Origin: Gp13-AA77 sp035516075
GTDB taxonomy: Bacteria > Acidobacteriota > Terriglobia > UBA7540
Length of the DNA stretch: 5,513 nucleotides
Direction of reading: 5' to 3'
NCBI GenBank assembly: GCA_035516075.1
Contig: DATJAQ010000088.1
Coordinates: 1-5,513 of the forward strand
In this document: positions 1 to 5,513 of the stretch, in pieces
Numbering within the stretch: the stretch's first letter is position 1
Layout: each line of letters opens with the position of its first letter
Notes under the pieces: model-generated
The model's input: the letters and a program-made list of their open reading frames with translations, nothing else
What the model was told of the DNA's origin: nothing
Databases searched by the model: none
Translations under genes and position numbers: made by a program

Positions 1-1351
1 CGGCGGTCATGGCTGAAACCTCCGACCAGGCGTTGACGCGCCACCAATACCAGCGCAAAAGGTAGACCGCCCCGGTGCCCGCGCCCACGCCCAGCAGCAG
101 TTGCCACGCCCCGCCGATCGACGACATGAAGAGCGAGATCACGGCTCCGAGCACGGCCAGGAACGCGGTGGCCAGCTTGGACGCGGTGACGTAGTGATTT
201 TCAGCGGCATCCGCCTTCAGGAACCGGCGATAGAAATCGTTCACCAGGTAGGACGAGCCCCAGTTGAGTTGGGTGGCGATGGTCGACATGTAGGCCGCGG
301 CGAACGCGGCCAGCATCAGCCCGCTCCAGGCGTGCGGCAGGTAATCCACCCACACCTTGATGTAGCCTATTTCCTTGTCCTTCAGGTCCGGGTAGAGCAC
401 CACGGAAGCCAGTGCCGTCAGGATCCAGGGCCAGGGCCGCAGCGCGTAGTGCGCGATGTTAAACCACAGGGTGGCGCCGAGCGAATTCTTTTCGTCCTTG
501 GCGCTGAAGATGCGCTGGGCCACGTAACCACCGCCGCCCGGCTCGGCGCCGGGATACCAGTTCGCCCACCATTGCACCCCCAGATAAAGGCAGAATAGCA
601 GGAGAGGCATCCAGGCGGAGTGCGGGTCGGGGACCATGTCGAGGATGGAGCCCACGCCGCCGCTGGCGTGGCGCGCGGCGTCCACCGCCGCCAGCTTGGA
701 TTTCAGGGCCGACATGCCGCCCACCGCCTCGACGGCGTAGTAGGCCAGCACCGTCACCATGGTCATTTTCAGAACGAACTGAATCAGGTCGGTCCACAGC
801 ACGCCCCACAAGCCGGAGATGAAGGTGTAGAAGCTGGTGACGGCGATGATGCCGAAGATGATGCCGATGGCCGTCACGCGGGACACCCCGAGCGCGGTGC
901 CCAGGATTTTTTCCATGGCCAGGTTCACCCAGCCCACGATGAGGCAGTTCATCAGTACGCCGAAATAGAGCGCCCGAAACCCGCGCAGGAAGGCGGCCGG
1001 CTTGCCGGCGTAACGCAGCTCGACCAGCTCGACGTCGGTGATGATCTCCGCCCGGCGCCACCGGCGGGCGAAGAAGAACACGGTCATCATGCCGCTCATC
1101 AGAAAACTCCACCAGATCCAGTTGCCGGCAATGCCCTGGGTGGCCACGTAGCCCGTCACCACCAGCGGCGTGTCGGCCGCGAAGGTGGCGGCCACCATCG
1201 ACGTGCCGGCCAGCCACCAGCTCACCTCGCGCCCCGAAATGAAGAACTCGCTGGTGTTGGCGCTGGCCTTTCGGCGGTAGTAAAGCCCGATCAGCAGGTT
1301 GACCGTGAAATAGGCGGCGACCACCAGCCAGTCGATCAGTGTGATCTTCAT
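1..1351 (-). CDS. Solute:sodium symporter (SSS family), N-terminal 450 codons; C-terminus beyond left edge
   Basis: This is an inner-membrane transporter that would couple uptake of an organic solute to the sodium gradient. The reading frame is open from the ATG at 1351-1349 down to base 1, so about 450 residues are seen and the last helices are missing. The N-terminus MKITLIDWLVVAAYF is typical of the family. The GRE-x-SWWLAGTSM stretch (residues 40-52) and FAADTPL (57-63) match the SSS TM1 region. The MSTIATQLNWGSSYLVND segment (355-372) resembles the TM8 sodium-site region, with S356/T357 as candidate ligands. I count about eleven hydrophobic segments, roughly at 5-23, 46-70, 74-95, 121-143, 154-180, 185-210, 246-265, 292-320, 338-360, 390-411 and 414-435. 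The segment at 268-280 (GAEPGGGGYVAQR) marks a distinct subgroup. No good Shine-Dalgarno precedes the start; the nearest GAGG is about 13 nt upstream. The gene is divergent from the NamZ fusion gene, which suggests, but does not prove, a MurNAc or muropeptide-fragment substrate. Confidence 0.93.
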   Translation of the reverse strand, partial: MKITLIDWLVVAAYFTVNLLIGLYYRRKASANTSEFFISGREVSWWLAGTSMVAATFAADTPLVVTGYVATQGIAGNWIWWSFLMSGMMTVFFFARRWRRAEIITDVELVELRYAGKPAAFLRGFRALYFGVLMNCLIVGWVNLAMEKILGTALGVSRVTAIGIIFGIIAVTSFYTFISGLWGVLWTDLIQFVLKMTMVTVLAYYAVEAVGGMSALKSKLAAVDAARHASGGVGSILDMVPDPHSAWMPLLLFCLYLGVQWWANWYPGAEPGGGGYVAQRIFSAKDEKNSLGATLWFNIAHYALRPWPWILTALASVVLYPDLKDKEIGYIKVWVDYLPHAWSGLMLAAFAAAYMSTIATQLNWGSSYLVNDFYRRFLKADAAENHYVTASKLATAFLAVLGAVISLFMSSIGGAWQLLLGVGAGTGAVYLLRWYWWRVNAWSEVSAMTA

Positions 1352-1409
1352 CGCGCGATGTGGGCCTCGGTTCGGATAGACTTGTTTCTGCTTCGAGCGA
1401 GCACGCGCG

Positions 1410-1420
1410 AGTATATAGCA
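1410..1420. promoter_or_regulatory. AT-rich core of the divergent promoter region (candidate shared -10)
   Basis: In an otherwise very GC-rich 176-bp divergent gap, a palindromic TATATA lies at 1412-1417. Read on the minus strand it gives TGCTATATA, an extended -10 pattern, overlapping TATACT (revcomp of 1410-1415). It lies about 60 nt upstream of the symporter start. Read on the plus strand, the same TATATA could serve the fusion gene with a leader of about 105 nt. Convincing -35 boxes are absent on both strands: the best minus-strand candidate at 17-bp spacing is a poor TTCTTC at 1433-1438. The call rests on base composition, position and the -10 match only. Confidence 0.35.
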
Positions 1421-1476
1421 AAGCCCGGCGCGGAAGAAGGATTCTCCACGCGCGAACTGAAATTTTGCGCCGCACG

Positions 1477-1491
1477 GGGTTCATGGAACCC
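1477..1491. repeat. Perfect 6-bp inverted repeat, 3-nt spacer, upstream of the fusion gene
   Basis: GGGTTC (1477-1482) and GAACCC (1486-1491) form a perfect inverted repeat around ATG. Its right end is 36 bp before the start codon at 1528. It lies downstream of the candidate -10 element, so it could be an operator that blocks transcription or a small hairpin in the mRNA leader. No specific regulator can be named from the sequence. Confidence 0.4.
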
Positions 1492-1493
1492 AG

Positions 1494-1509
1494 GGGCTCG
1501 CGCGAGGCC
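1494..1509. repeat. Palindrome just before the Shine-Dalgarno of the fusion gene
   Basis: The ten bases at 1497-1506 (CTCGCGCGAG) are a perfect palindrome. A G/G mismatch at 1496/1507 is followed by two more pairs (1495-1508 and 1494-1509). In RNA the arms would end four bases before the AGGAGG ribosome-binding site. Short CG-rich palindromes are common by chance in DNA this GC-rich, so a function is uncertain. Confidence 0.25.
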
Positions 1510-1513
1510 GTAC

Positions 1514-1519
1514 AGGAGG
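1514..1519 (+). promoter_or_regulatory. Ribosome-binding site AGGAGG that fixes the start of the fusion gene
   Basis: A full AGGAGG lies 8 nt before the ATG at 1528. Two further in-frame ATGs exist upstream, at 1360 and 1483, but neither has a comparable site. Starting at 1528 also places a signal peptide right at the N-terminus. Confidence 0.85.
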
Positions 1520-1527
1520 CAGAAAGC

Positions 1528-3963
1528 ATGACGAGGTCCGGGCGGCCGGGTACGACGGTGGCAGTGGCGCTGGCGCTTGCGATGGTTGGGCTGGGCGGCG
1601 CGGCGTTCGCCCAGATGCCTGCCCGTCACGCGGCGCGCCGGGCCACTCAGGCGCTGGCCGCCCCGAAGAGTGCCGGCGCGGCAAAGCTCGCAGCCATCGC
1701 GCCGGTGGTGGAGCAGGCCGTTCGCGAGGGCAAGGCCCCCGGCGTGGTGGTGCTGATCGGCCATAACGGCCGGGTGGTTTACCGGCGCGCCTTCGGCAAC
1801 CGCGCCCTCGTGCCCCGCCGGCTGCCCATGCGGGTGGACACCATCTTCGACCTGGCTTCGCTCACCAAGGTCATCGCCACCACTCCGTCCGTCATGCAGC
1901 TTCTGGAGCAGGGCAAGCTGCGGCTGGAGGACCCGGTGGCCAACTACTGGCCCGAGTTCGGCGTGAACGGCAAGGACGAAATCACCGTGCGCGAGCTGAT
2001 GACCCATTTTTCGGGGCTGCCTCCCGATCTCGAGCTCAAGCCCGCCTGGACCGGCTACGAAACGGCGATGAAGATGATCGAGCAGACCGCGCCCATCGTG
2101 CCGCCGGGCACGCGCTTCATCTACAGCGACGTCAACTACGAGACGCTCGGCGAGCTCGTGCGCCGCCTCTCGGGCGAGCCGCTGAATGTTTATGCAGCCC
2201 GGCATATCTTCAGACCGCTCGGAATGCGCACCACCGGGTTTTTGCCGCCGGCTTCGCTGCGCGCCCGCATCGCACCCACCCAGTACGAGAACGGCAGGAC
2301 CGGCCCCCTGCTGTGGGGTGTGGTTCACGACCCCACGGCGCACGACATGGGCGGCGTGGCGGGCCACGCCGGGCTGTTTTCGACCGCCAATGACCTGGCC
2401 CTGTATGCTCAAACCTTGCTGGACGGCGGCCGGCATGGTGCCGCGCGCATTCTGAGCGCGGCCAGCGTGGTGAAAATGTCCACGCCGCAGACGCCGCCCG
2501 GGAAGACCGCGGTGCGAGGCCTCGGCTGGGACATCGATTCGCCCTTCAGCTCGAACCGGGGCGACTTGTTTCCGGTGGGCTCCTTCGGCCATAGCGGCTT
2601 CACCGGCACCTCGATCTGGATTGACCCGTTCTCGAACACCTACGTAATCGTGCTGGCCAATGCAGTGCATCCGATCGGCGAGGGCAATGTGATCGCCTTG
2701 CGCGGCCAGATTGCCAACATCGCGGCGGCCGCGTTCGGCCGCGCGCCTTCGCCGGGCGAGCTCGAGGCCCGGCTGAGCCTGACCTCCCACACCGAGCTTG
2801 AGAACAGCTACCGGATGGAACCGGCGCGCAACGGCAGGACCGAGACCGGGATTGACGTGCTCGAGGCGGAGAACTTTGCGCCGCTGCAGGGGCTGAGGGT
2901 GGGCCTCGTGACCAACCAGAGCGGCCGCGACGCCGCCGGCCGGCGCACCATCGATGTGCTGGCGGGCGCTCCCGGGGTGAAGCTGGCGGCCATCTTCAGT
3001 CCCGAACACGGCCTGGCGGGCGCGGCGGATACGCGTGTGGCCTCGACGCGCGACCCGGCCACGGGCCTCCCGGTGTACAGCCTCTACGGCGACACCGAGC
3101 GCCCCAGCGACGAAATGCTGGCCGGGCTCGACGCCCTCGTCTACGACATCCAGGACGCCGGAGTGCGTTTCTACACCTTCGAAACCACCCTCGGCTACAC
3201 CCTGGAGGCCGCGGCCCGCAAGGGCCTGGCCTATGTCGTGCTCGACCGTCCGGACCCCGTGGGCGGCTTCAACGTGGAGGGCCCTCTGCTCGACGCCGAC
3301 CAGCGCTCGTTCGTAGGCTACTTCCCTCTGCCCGTGCGGCACGGGATGACCGTGGGCGAACTGGCGCAGATGTTCAATGCGGAGCAACACCTGGGCGCGA
3401 AGCTCAGCGTGATCAAGATGCGCGATTGGCGGCGCACCGACTGGTTTGACGAGACCGGCCTCGCCTGGGTGAATCCTTCGCCGAACCTGCGCAACCTGAC
3501 CGAGACCACCCTCTACCCCGGCCTCGGCATGATCGAAGGGGCAAACGTCAGCGTGGGCCGCGGCACCGATACCCCGTTCGAGGTGCTGGGCGCGCCCTGG
3601 ATGGACTCGGCGAAGCTGGCCGGCGCCCTCAACGCCCGGCGCATTCAGGGCGTGCGCTTCGAGCCCGCGGACTTCACGCCGTCCAGCAGCCGCTACGGCG
3701 GCGAGCTTTGCCACGGCGTGCAGATCGATCTGGTGGACCGCGACGCCCTGGACTCCCCTGAGCTTGGCGCCGAGCTGGCCGCCGCGCTCTACAAGCTTTT
3801 CCCGAACGACTTCAAGCTCGACGCCACCCTCGCGCTCGTGGGTTCCCGCGCCGTGCTGGACGGCATCCGCCGCGGGCGCGATCCGCGCCGCCTGGCTTAC
3901 GACTGGGAGCAGGATCAGCTTCAGGCGTTCCGCGCCATGCGGGCGCGGTACCTTTTGTATTAA
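1528..3963 (+). CDS. Secreted fusion: AmiE-like serine hydrolase + NamZ (DUF1343, GH171) exo-beta-N-acetylmuramidase
   Basis: The 811-residue protein has three parts. Residues 1-29 are a signal peptide: MTRSGR, a VAVALALAMV hydrophobic core, and an AFA|Q signal peptidase I site. Residues about 52-410 are a penicillin-binding/class C beta-lactamase-type serine hydrolase. They carry SLTK (S111, K114), YSD (Y199-D201) where many relatives have YxN, GHAG (279-282) and HSG (355-357). After a linker, residues about 440-811 are a near full-length DUF1343/NamZ domain. It opens with TGIDVL and carries PEHG (492-495), YDIQDAGVRFYT (539-550), DRPDPVGG (573-580), RHGMT (604-608), PSPNLRNL (650-657) and YPGLGMIEG through VGRGTDTPF (663-684). 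NamZ releases terminal MurNAc from the non-reducing end of peptidoglycan fragments. AmiE of B. subtilis removes the stem peptide from MurNAc. Amidase activity of the first domain is inferred from this pairing; esterase or D,D-peptidase activity is possible. The start at 1528 is supported by the AGGAGG site. The gene is divergent from an SSS transporter. Confidence 0.93.
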   Translation: MTRSGRPGTTVAVALALAMVGLGGAAFAQMPARHAARRATQALAAPKSAGAAKLAAIAPVVEQAVREGKAPGVVVLIGHNGRVVYRRAFGNRALVPRRLPMRVDTIFDLASLTKVIATTPSVMQLLEQGKLRLEDPVANYWPEFGVNGKDEITVRELMTHFSGLPPDLELKPAWTGYETAMKMIEQTAPIVPPGTRFIYSDVNYETLGELVRRLSGEPLNVYAARHIFRPLGMRTTGFLPPASLRARIAPTQYENGRTGPLLWGVVHDPTAHDMGGVAGHAGLFSTANDLALYAQTLLDGGRHGAARILSAASVVKMSTPQTPPGKTAVRGLGWDIDSPFSSNRGDLFPVGSFGHSGFTGTSIWIDPFSNTYVIVLANAVHPIGEGNVIALRGQIANIAAAAFGRAPSPGELEARLSLTSHTELENSYRMEPARNGRTETGIDVLEAENFAPLQGLRVGLVTNQSGRDAAGRRTIDVLAGAPGVKLAAIFSPEHGLAGAADTRVASTRDPATGLPVYSLYGDTERPSDEMLAGLDALVYDIQDAGVRFYTFETTLGYTLEAAARKGLAYVVLDRPDPVGGFNVEGPLLDADQRSFVGYFPLPVRHGMTVGELAQMFNAEQHLGAKLSVIKMRDWRRTDWFDETGLAWVNPSPNLRNLTETTLYPGLGMIEGANVSVGRGTDTPFEVLGAPWMDSAKLAGALNARRIQGVRFEPADFTPSSSRYGGELCHGVQIDLVDRDALDSPELGAELAAALYKLFPNDFKLDATLALVGSRAVLDGIRRGRDPRRLAYDWEQDQLQAFRAMRARYLLY

Positions 3964-3988
3964 GGCGCACCCGGCGATTCGGGCGCCC
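3964..3988 (+). terminator. Hairpin directly after the fusion gene (possible terminator)
   Basis: Immediately after the stop codon, CCCG (3970-3973) pairs with CGGG (3980-3983) around a short loop. A partly paired lower stem joins GGCGC at 3964-3968 with GCCC at 3985-3988, with one mismatch and one bulge. No T-run follows, so intrinsic termination is unproven. In GC-rich genomes such stems often occur without a terminator role. Confidence 0.28.
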
Positions 3989-4002
3989 GCGCGCACGGCG
4001 TC

Positions 4003-4032
4003 TTGTGCTGCGGGCCGGGTCCGGGTTAGTAT
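4003..4032 (+). promoter_or_regulatory. Candidate sigma70-type promoter for the 180-aa secreted protein
   Basis: TTGTGC (4003-4008) and TAGTAT (4027-4032) are separated by 18 bp. TAGTAT matches the -10 consensus at 4 of 6 positions. The -35 element matches only in its TTG. The start codon at 4090 is about 50 nt beyond the expected start point. This would let the gene be transcribed independently of the fusion gene, whose stop lies 126 bp upstream of the ATG. Confidence 0.4.
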
Positions 4033-4080
4033 CTTCGCCGTAGCTTTCCGTCCGCCCGAAGGAGTGGGCAGGAGTTTGCC

Positions 4081-4085
4081 GGAGG
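4081..4085 (+). promoter_or_regulatory. Ribosome-binding site GGAGG of the 180-aa gene
   Basis: GGAGG lies 4 nt before the ATG at 4090 and only 1 nt before an in-frame TTG at 4087. The TTG is too close to be a workable start, so ATG is preferred, although its spacing is also on the short side. Confidence 0.6.
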
Positions 4086-4089
4086 ATTG

Positions 4090-4632
4090 ATGCAATCCGC
4101 AACCAGGAATTCCCGGGTGAGCGCCGCGCTGGGCGTCTGGTTGGTGCTGGGGACGGCCGGCTCCGGCATCGCCTCGGGCAGCCGCGGCAGGGTGGACGAA
4201 AACGATCCCACCTACCAGCTCTACCAGCTTCTCGACTCGACGCGCGGCGGCGTGGTGAAGCACCTCTGCGTGCTCGCCGACGTTTACACCGACTCGAGCG
4301 GCACGGAGTACCGCCACGTGCTGCGCCTGGAGTACGACAAGGGCCGGGCCTTCGGCCGCCTCGAGCTCTACGTGCGCAGCGTCGGGAAAATGTCGTCCGA
4401 CCAGCTTGCCACCTACACGCCCGAACAGATTTTCGATTTTGGTGAATCCGACCAGGAAAAGTTCATGAAGACGGACCCTGGACCCTTCGGGCAAACGGGC
4501 GATCTGTTTCTCGCCGCGGGCGACGATGGGCCCTTGCACAGCGTGCCCATCACCGATGCCGCCCGCAAACAGTACGCCGACTTCATCACCCAATACATTC
4601 TGCCCGCGGTGAAGGGCGGCACCGCCCCCTAG
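4090..4632 (+). CDS. Secreted protein of unknown function, 180 aa
   Basis: I do not recognise this family. The product has a signal peptide: MQSATRNSR, then a hydrophobic stretch from about 11 to 28, with a plausible cleavage after GIA (A28). The mature part is about 150 residues, hydrophilic, with a mix of acidic and basic residues. It begins with a helix-like DPTYQLYQLLDSTR segment (39-52). The middle, about 58-97 (HLCVLADVYTD, YRHVLRLEYD, FGRLELYVRSV), has the alternating pattern of a small beta-sheet. The C-terminal part ends in a probable helix, ARKQYADFITQYILPAV (158-174). A single cysteine (C60) lies in the mature region, it is not in a lipobox, and no catalytic motif stands out. Coding is supported by the export signal, the GGAGG site and an upstream promoter-like sequence. 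It follows the NamZ fusion gene on the same strand, but the 126-bp gap makes a shared transcript uncertain. Confidence 0.82.
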   Translation: MQSATRNSRVSAALGVWLVLGTAGSGIASGSRGRVDENDPTYQLYQLLDSTRGGVVKHLCVLADVYTDSSGTEYRHVLRLEYDKGRAFGRLELYVRSVGKMSSDQLATYTPEQIFDFGESDQEKFMKTDPGPFGQTGDLFLAAGDDGPLHSVPITDAARKQYADFITQYILPAVKGGTAP

Positions 4633-4633
4633 C

Positions 4634-4652
4634 CTCCCGCTGGGGCCGGGAG
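4634..4652. terminator. Small hairpin in the convergent gap (possible bidirectional terminator)
   Basis: CTCCCG (4634-4639) and CGGGAG (4647-4652) form a perfect 6-bp stem with a 7-nt loop. It starts two bases after the plus-strand stop codon and lies within the 57-bp gap before the minus-strand gene's stop. The location suits termination of both converging genes, but there is no T-run on either side. Confidence 0.33.
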
Positions 4653-4689
4653 CCCGCCGCCGGCGCGATCTGTCCGCAAAACCCATCGC

Positions 4690-5513
4690 CTACTCCAGAC
4701 GCTCCAGGTCTTTCCTCGCTTGGCCGAGATCGGGCTTGAGGCGCACGGCCGTGCGCAGCTCGTCGAGCGCCTCGGCCTTGCGGCCCTCTTTCTCAAGCAC
4801 GAGGCCCAGCCGCCAGTGGGCGTGCGCCAGGGCGGGCTCGCCGCCCTCCGGCTCCGAGCCCAGGTACTTGCGAAAATACGCCTCCGCGCGCGCGAGCTCG
4901 GCAGGGGACGCGCCGCTGCGCTCGAGGATGGCGAGGCCCGCCCGGTACCACGGGTCGAGGTCGTCGGGCACACTTTTGTGCGCCTCCGCCAGCACGGCGT
5001 CCAGGCCGCTCCAGCGCGCCTCCGAGGCTAGGACCGAGGCTAGTGTGGCGTGGGCCTCCGCGCGCCCCGGGTCCGCCTGAATGGCCTGGCGGGCGTAGGG
5101 CTCGGCGCGGTCGGGCCGGGCCTGGGGCGGGCGCGTGTAGAAGTGGGCCAGGTCCACCAGCAGGTCGTAGTCGCCCGGCCGGGCCGCGAGCGCCTTCAGG
5201 CGCCACGACTCCTCGCCCGCGGCATCTTTCCGGTCCTGGGCGAGGCGCGCCTGCGCCACGTCGCCCTGGGCCGGATCGATCTTCGCGATTTCCTCCGCCA
5301 GGGCCGCCGCTTTGTCCTTGCCGCCCCCCATCAGCCGGGGCGCCTGAAGGTCGTATTCGAGCAGGTCGAAGCGGGCCTCGAGGTTGCGAGGGTCGAGTTG
5401 CGCGGCCCGCTCGGCCTCGGCTTTGAACTTCTTCGCCCAGCCGCCCTTGGCGAACAGCGAGGCGGTTTCGGCGGTTTCGCCGTCCACGTCGGCAAGCTGG
5501 CGGTGATAGCGGG
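4690..5513 (-). CDS. Tetratricopeptide-repeat protein, C-terminal part; N-terminus beyond right edge
   Basis: The frame stays open to the right edge, giving 273 visible residues that end at the TAG at 4692-4690. A GTG at 5487-5485 has no Shine-Dalgarno, and the eight residues before it (RYHRQLAD) fit the same helical pattern. The gene therefore very probably starts outside the window. The protein is built of paired helices with TPR-style turns at LDPRN, KIDPAQG, QADPGRAEAHATLA and SVPDD. It ends in a near-canonical TPR: WRLGLVLEKEGRKAEALDEL followed by RTAVRLKPDLGQARKDLERL. The glycine-rich LMGGGKDKA insertion lies around 5326-5308. TPR domains are protein-interaction scaffolds, and a specific partner cannot be deduced. 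No membrane segment or export signal is visible in this part. The gene converges on the secreted-protein gene, with 57 bp between the stops, so it is not part of that transcription unit. Confidence 0.88.
   Translation of the reverse strand, partial: RYHRQLADVDGETAETASLFAKGGWAKKFKAEAERAAQLDPRNLEARFDLLEYDLQAPRLMGGGKDKAAALAEEIAKIDPAQGDVAQARLAQDRKDAAGEESWRLKALAARPGDYDLLVDLAHFYTRPPQARPDRAEPYARQAIQADPGRAEAHATLASVLASEARWSGLDAVLAEAHKSVPDDLDPWYRAGLAILERSGASPAELARAEAYFRKYLGSEPEGGEPALAHAHWRLGLVLEKEGRKAEALDELRTAVRLKPDLGQARKDLERLE

Noticed and set aside
1360..1527. N-terminal extension of the fusion protein to the in-frame ATG at 1360 or 1483
   Set aside because: Neither ATG has a ribosome-binding site, and the extension would bury the signal peptide behind 56 or 15 extra residues. 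The ATG at 1528 has an ideal AGGAGG.
101..1531. Open frames in this stretch other than the symporter frame: plus strand 101-598 and 620-1531, minus strand 459-1529
   Set aside because: All overlap the SSS symporter, whose family motifs and hydrophobic segments are unmistakable in its own minus-strand frame. The translations of the others are low-complexity and His/Arg/Gly-rich.
2290..2842. 13-base direct repeat aacggcaggaccg at 2290-2302 and again at 2830-2842
   Set aside because: Both copies encode N-G-R-T in unrelated parts of the same protein. This looks like chance in a codon-biased gene, with no sign of a mobile element or duplication around them.
1348..4686. Minus-strand open frame of 1112 codons opposite the fusion gene and the 180-aa gene
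   Set aside because: It is antisense to well-recognised domains and its translation is rich in Arg, Ala, Gly and His with no domain pattern. It runs through two genes and the gap between them. Such frames arise from GC-rich third positions on the coding strand.
4720..5426. Plus-strand open frames opposite the TPR gene
   Set aside because: Translations are Arg/Pro/Ala-rich with no recognisable domain. The minus-strand frame gives clear TPR helices.
5485..5487. GTG as the start of the TPR protein
   Set aside because: There is no Shine-Dalgarno before it, and the frame continues open to the window edge with residues that fit a TPR helix.

Overview
This GC-rich window looks like chromosomal DNA from a free-living bacterium. 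The protein style suggests Acidobacteriota or a relative: a large secreted two-domain hydrolase, a solute:sodium symporter with a GAEPGGGGYVAQR segment, and a TPR protein with a GGGKDKA insertion. That placement is an inference from memory of the families, not a search. I see no RNA genes, mobile elements, CRISPR arrays or integration scars.

Layout, left to right: (1) The left edge to 1351, minus strand, is the first 450 codons of a solute:sodium symporter (SSS family) whose C-terminus lies beyond the left edge. (2) 1352-1527 is a divergent intergenic region with an AT-rich promoter-like core near 1410-1420 and two short inverted repeats close to the start of the next gene. (3) 1528-3963, plus strand, is an 811-residue secreted fusion protein. 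It joins an N-terminal serine hydrolase domain (class C beta-lactamase/AmiE-like) to a C-terminal DUF1343/NamZ exo-beta-N-acetylmuramidase domain (GH171). (4) 3964-4089 is a short intergenic region with a hairpin and a plausible sigma70-type promoter. (5) 4090-4632, plus strand, is a 180-residue secreted protein of unknown function. (6) 4633-4689 is a convergent gap with a small hairpin. (7) 4690 to the right edge, minus strand, is the C-terminal part of a TPR protein that continues out of the window.

The centre of interest is the divergent pair formed by the symporter and the AmiE-like/NamZ fusion. In Bacillus subtilis, AmiE (YbbE) and NamZ (YbbC) are separate secreted enzymes of the peptidoglycan-salvage operon. 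One removes stem peptides from MurNAc and the other releases terminal MurNAc. Here both domain types sit on one exported polypeptide, divergent from a sodium-driven importer. The simplest reading is a compact system that trims peptidoglycan fragments outside the cytoplasmic membrane and imports the released sugar. No nagZ, murQ, murK, anmK or murR gene is visible, so the cytoplasmic half of such a pathway would have to lie elsewhere. The secreted unknown protein and the TPR protein have no demonstrable link to this function.
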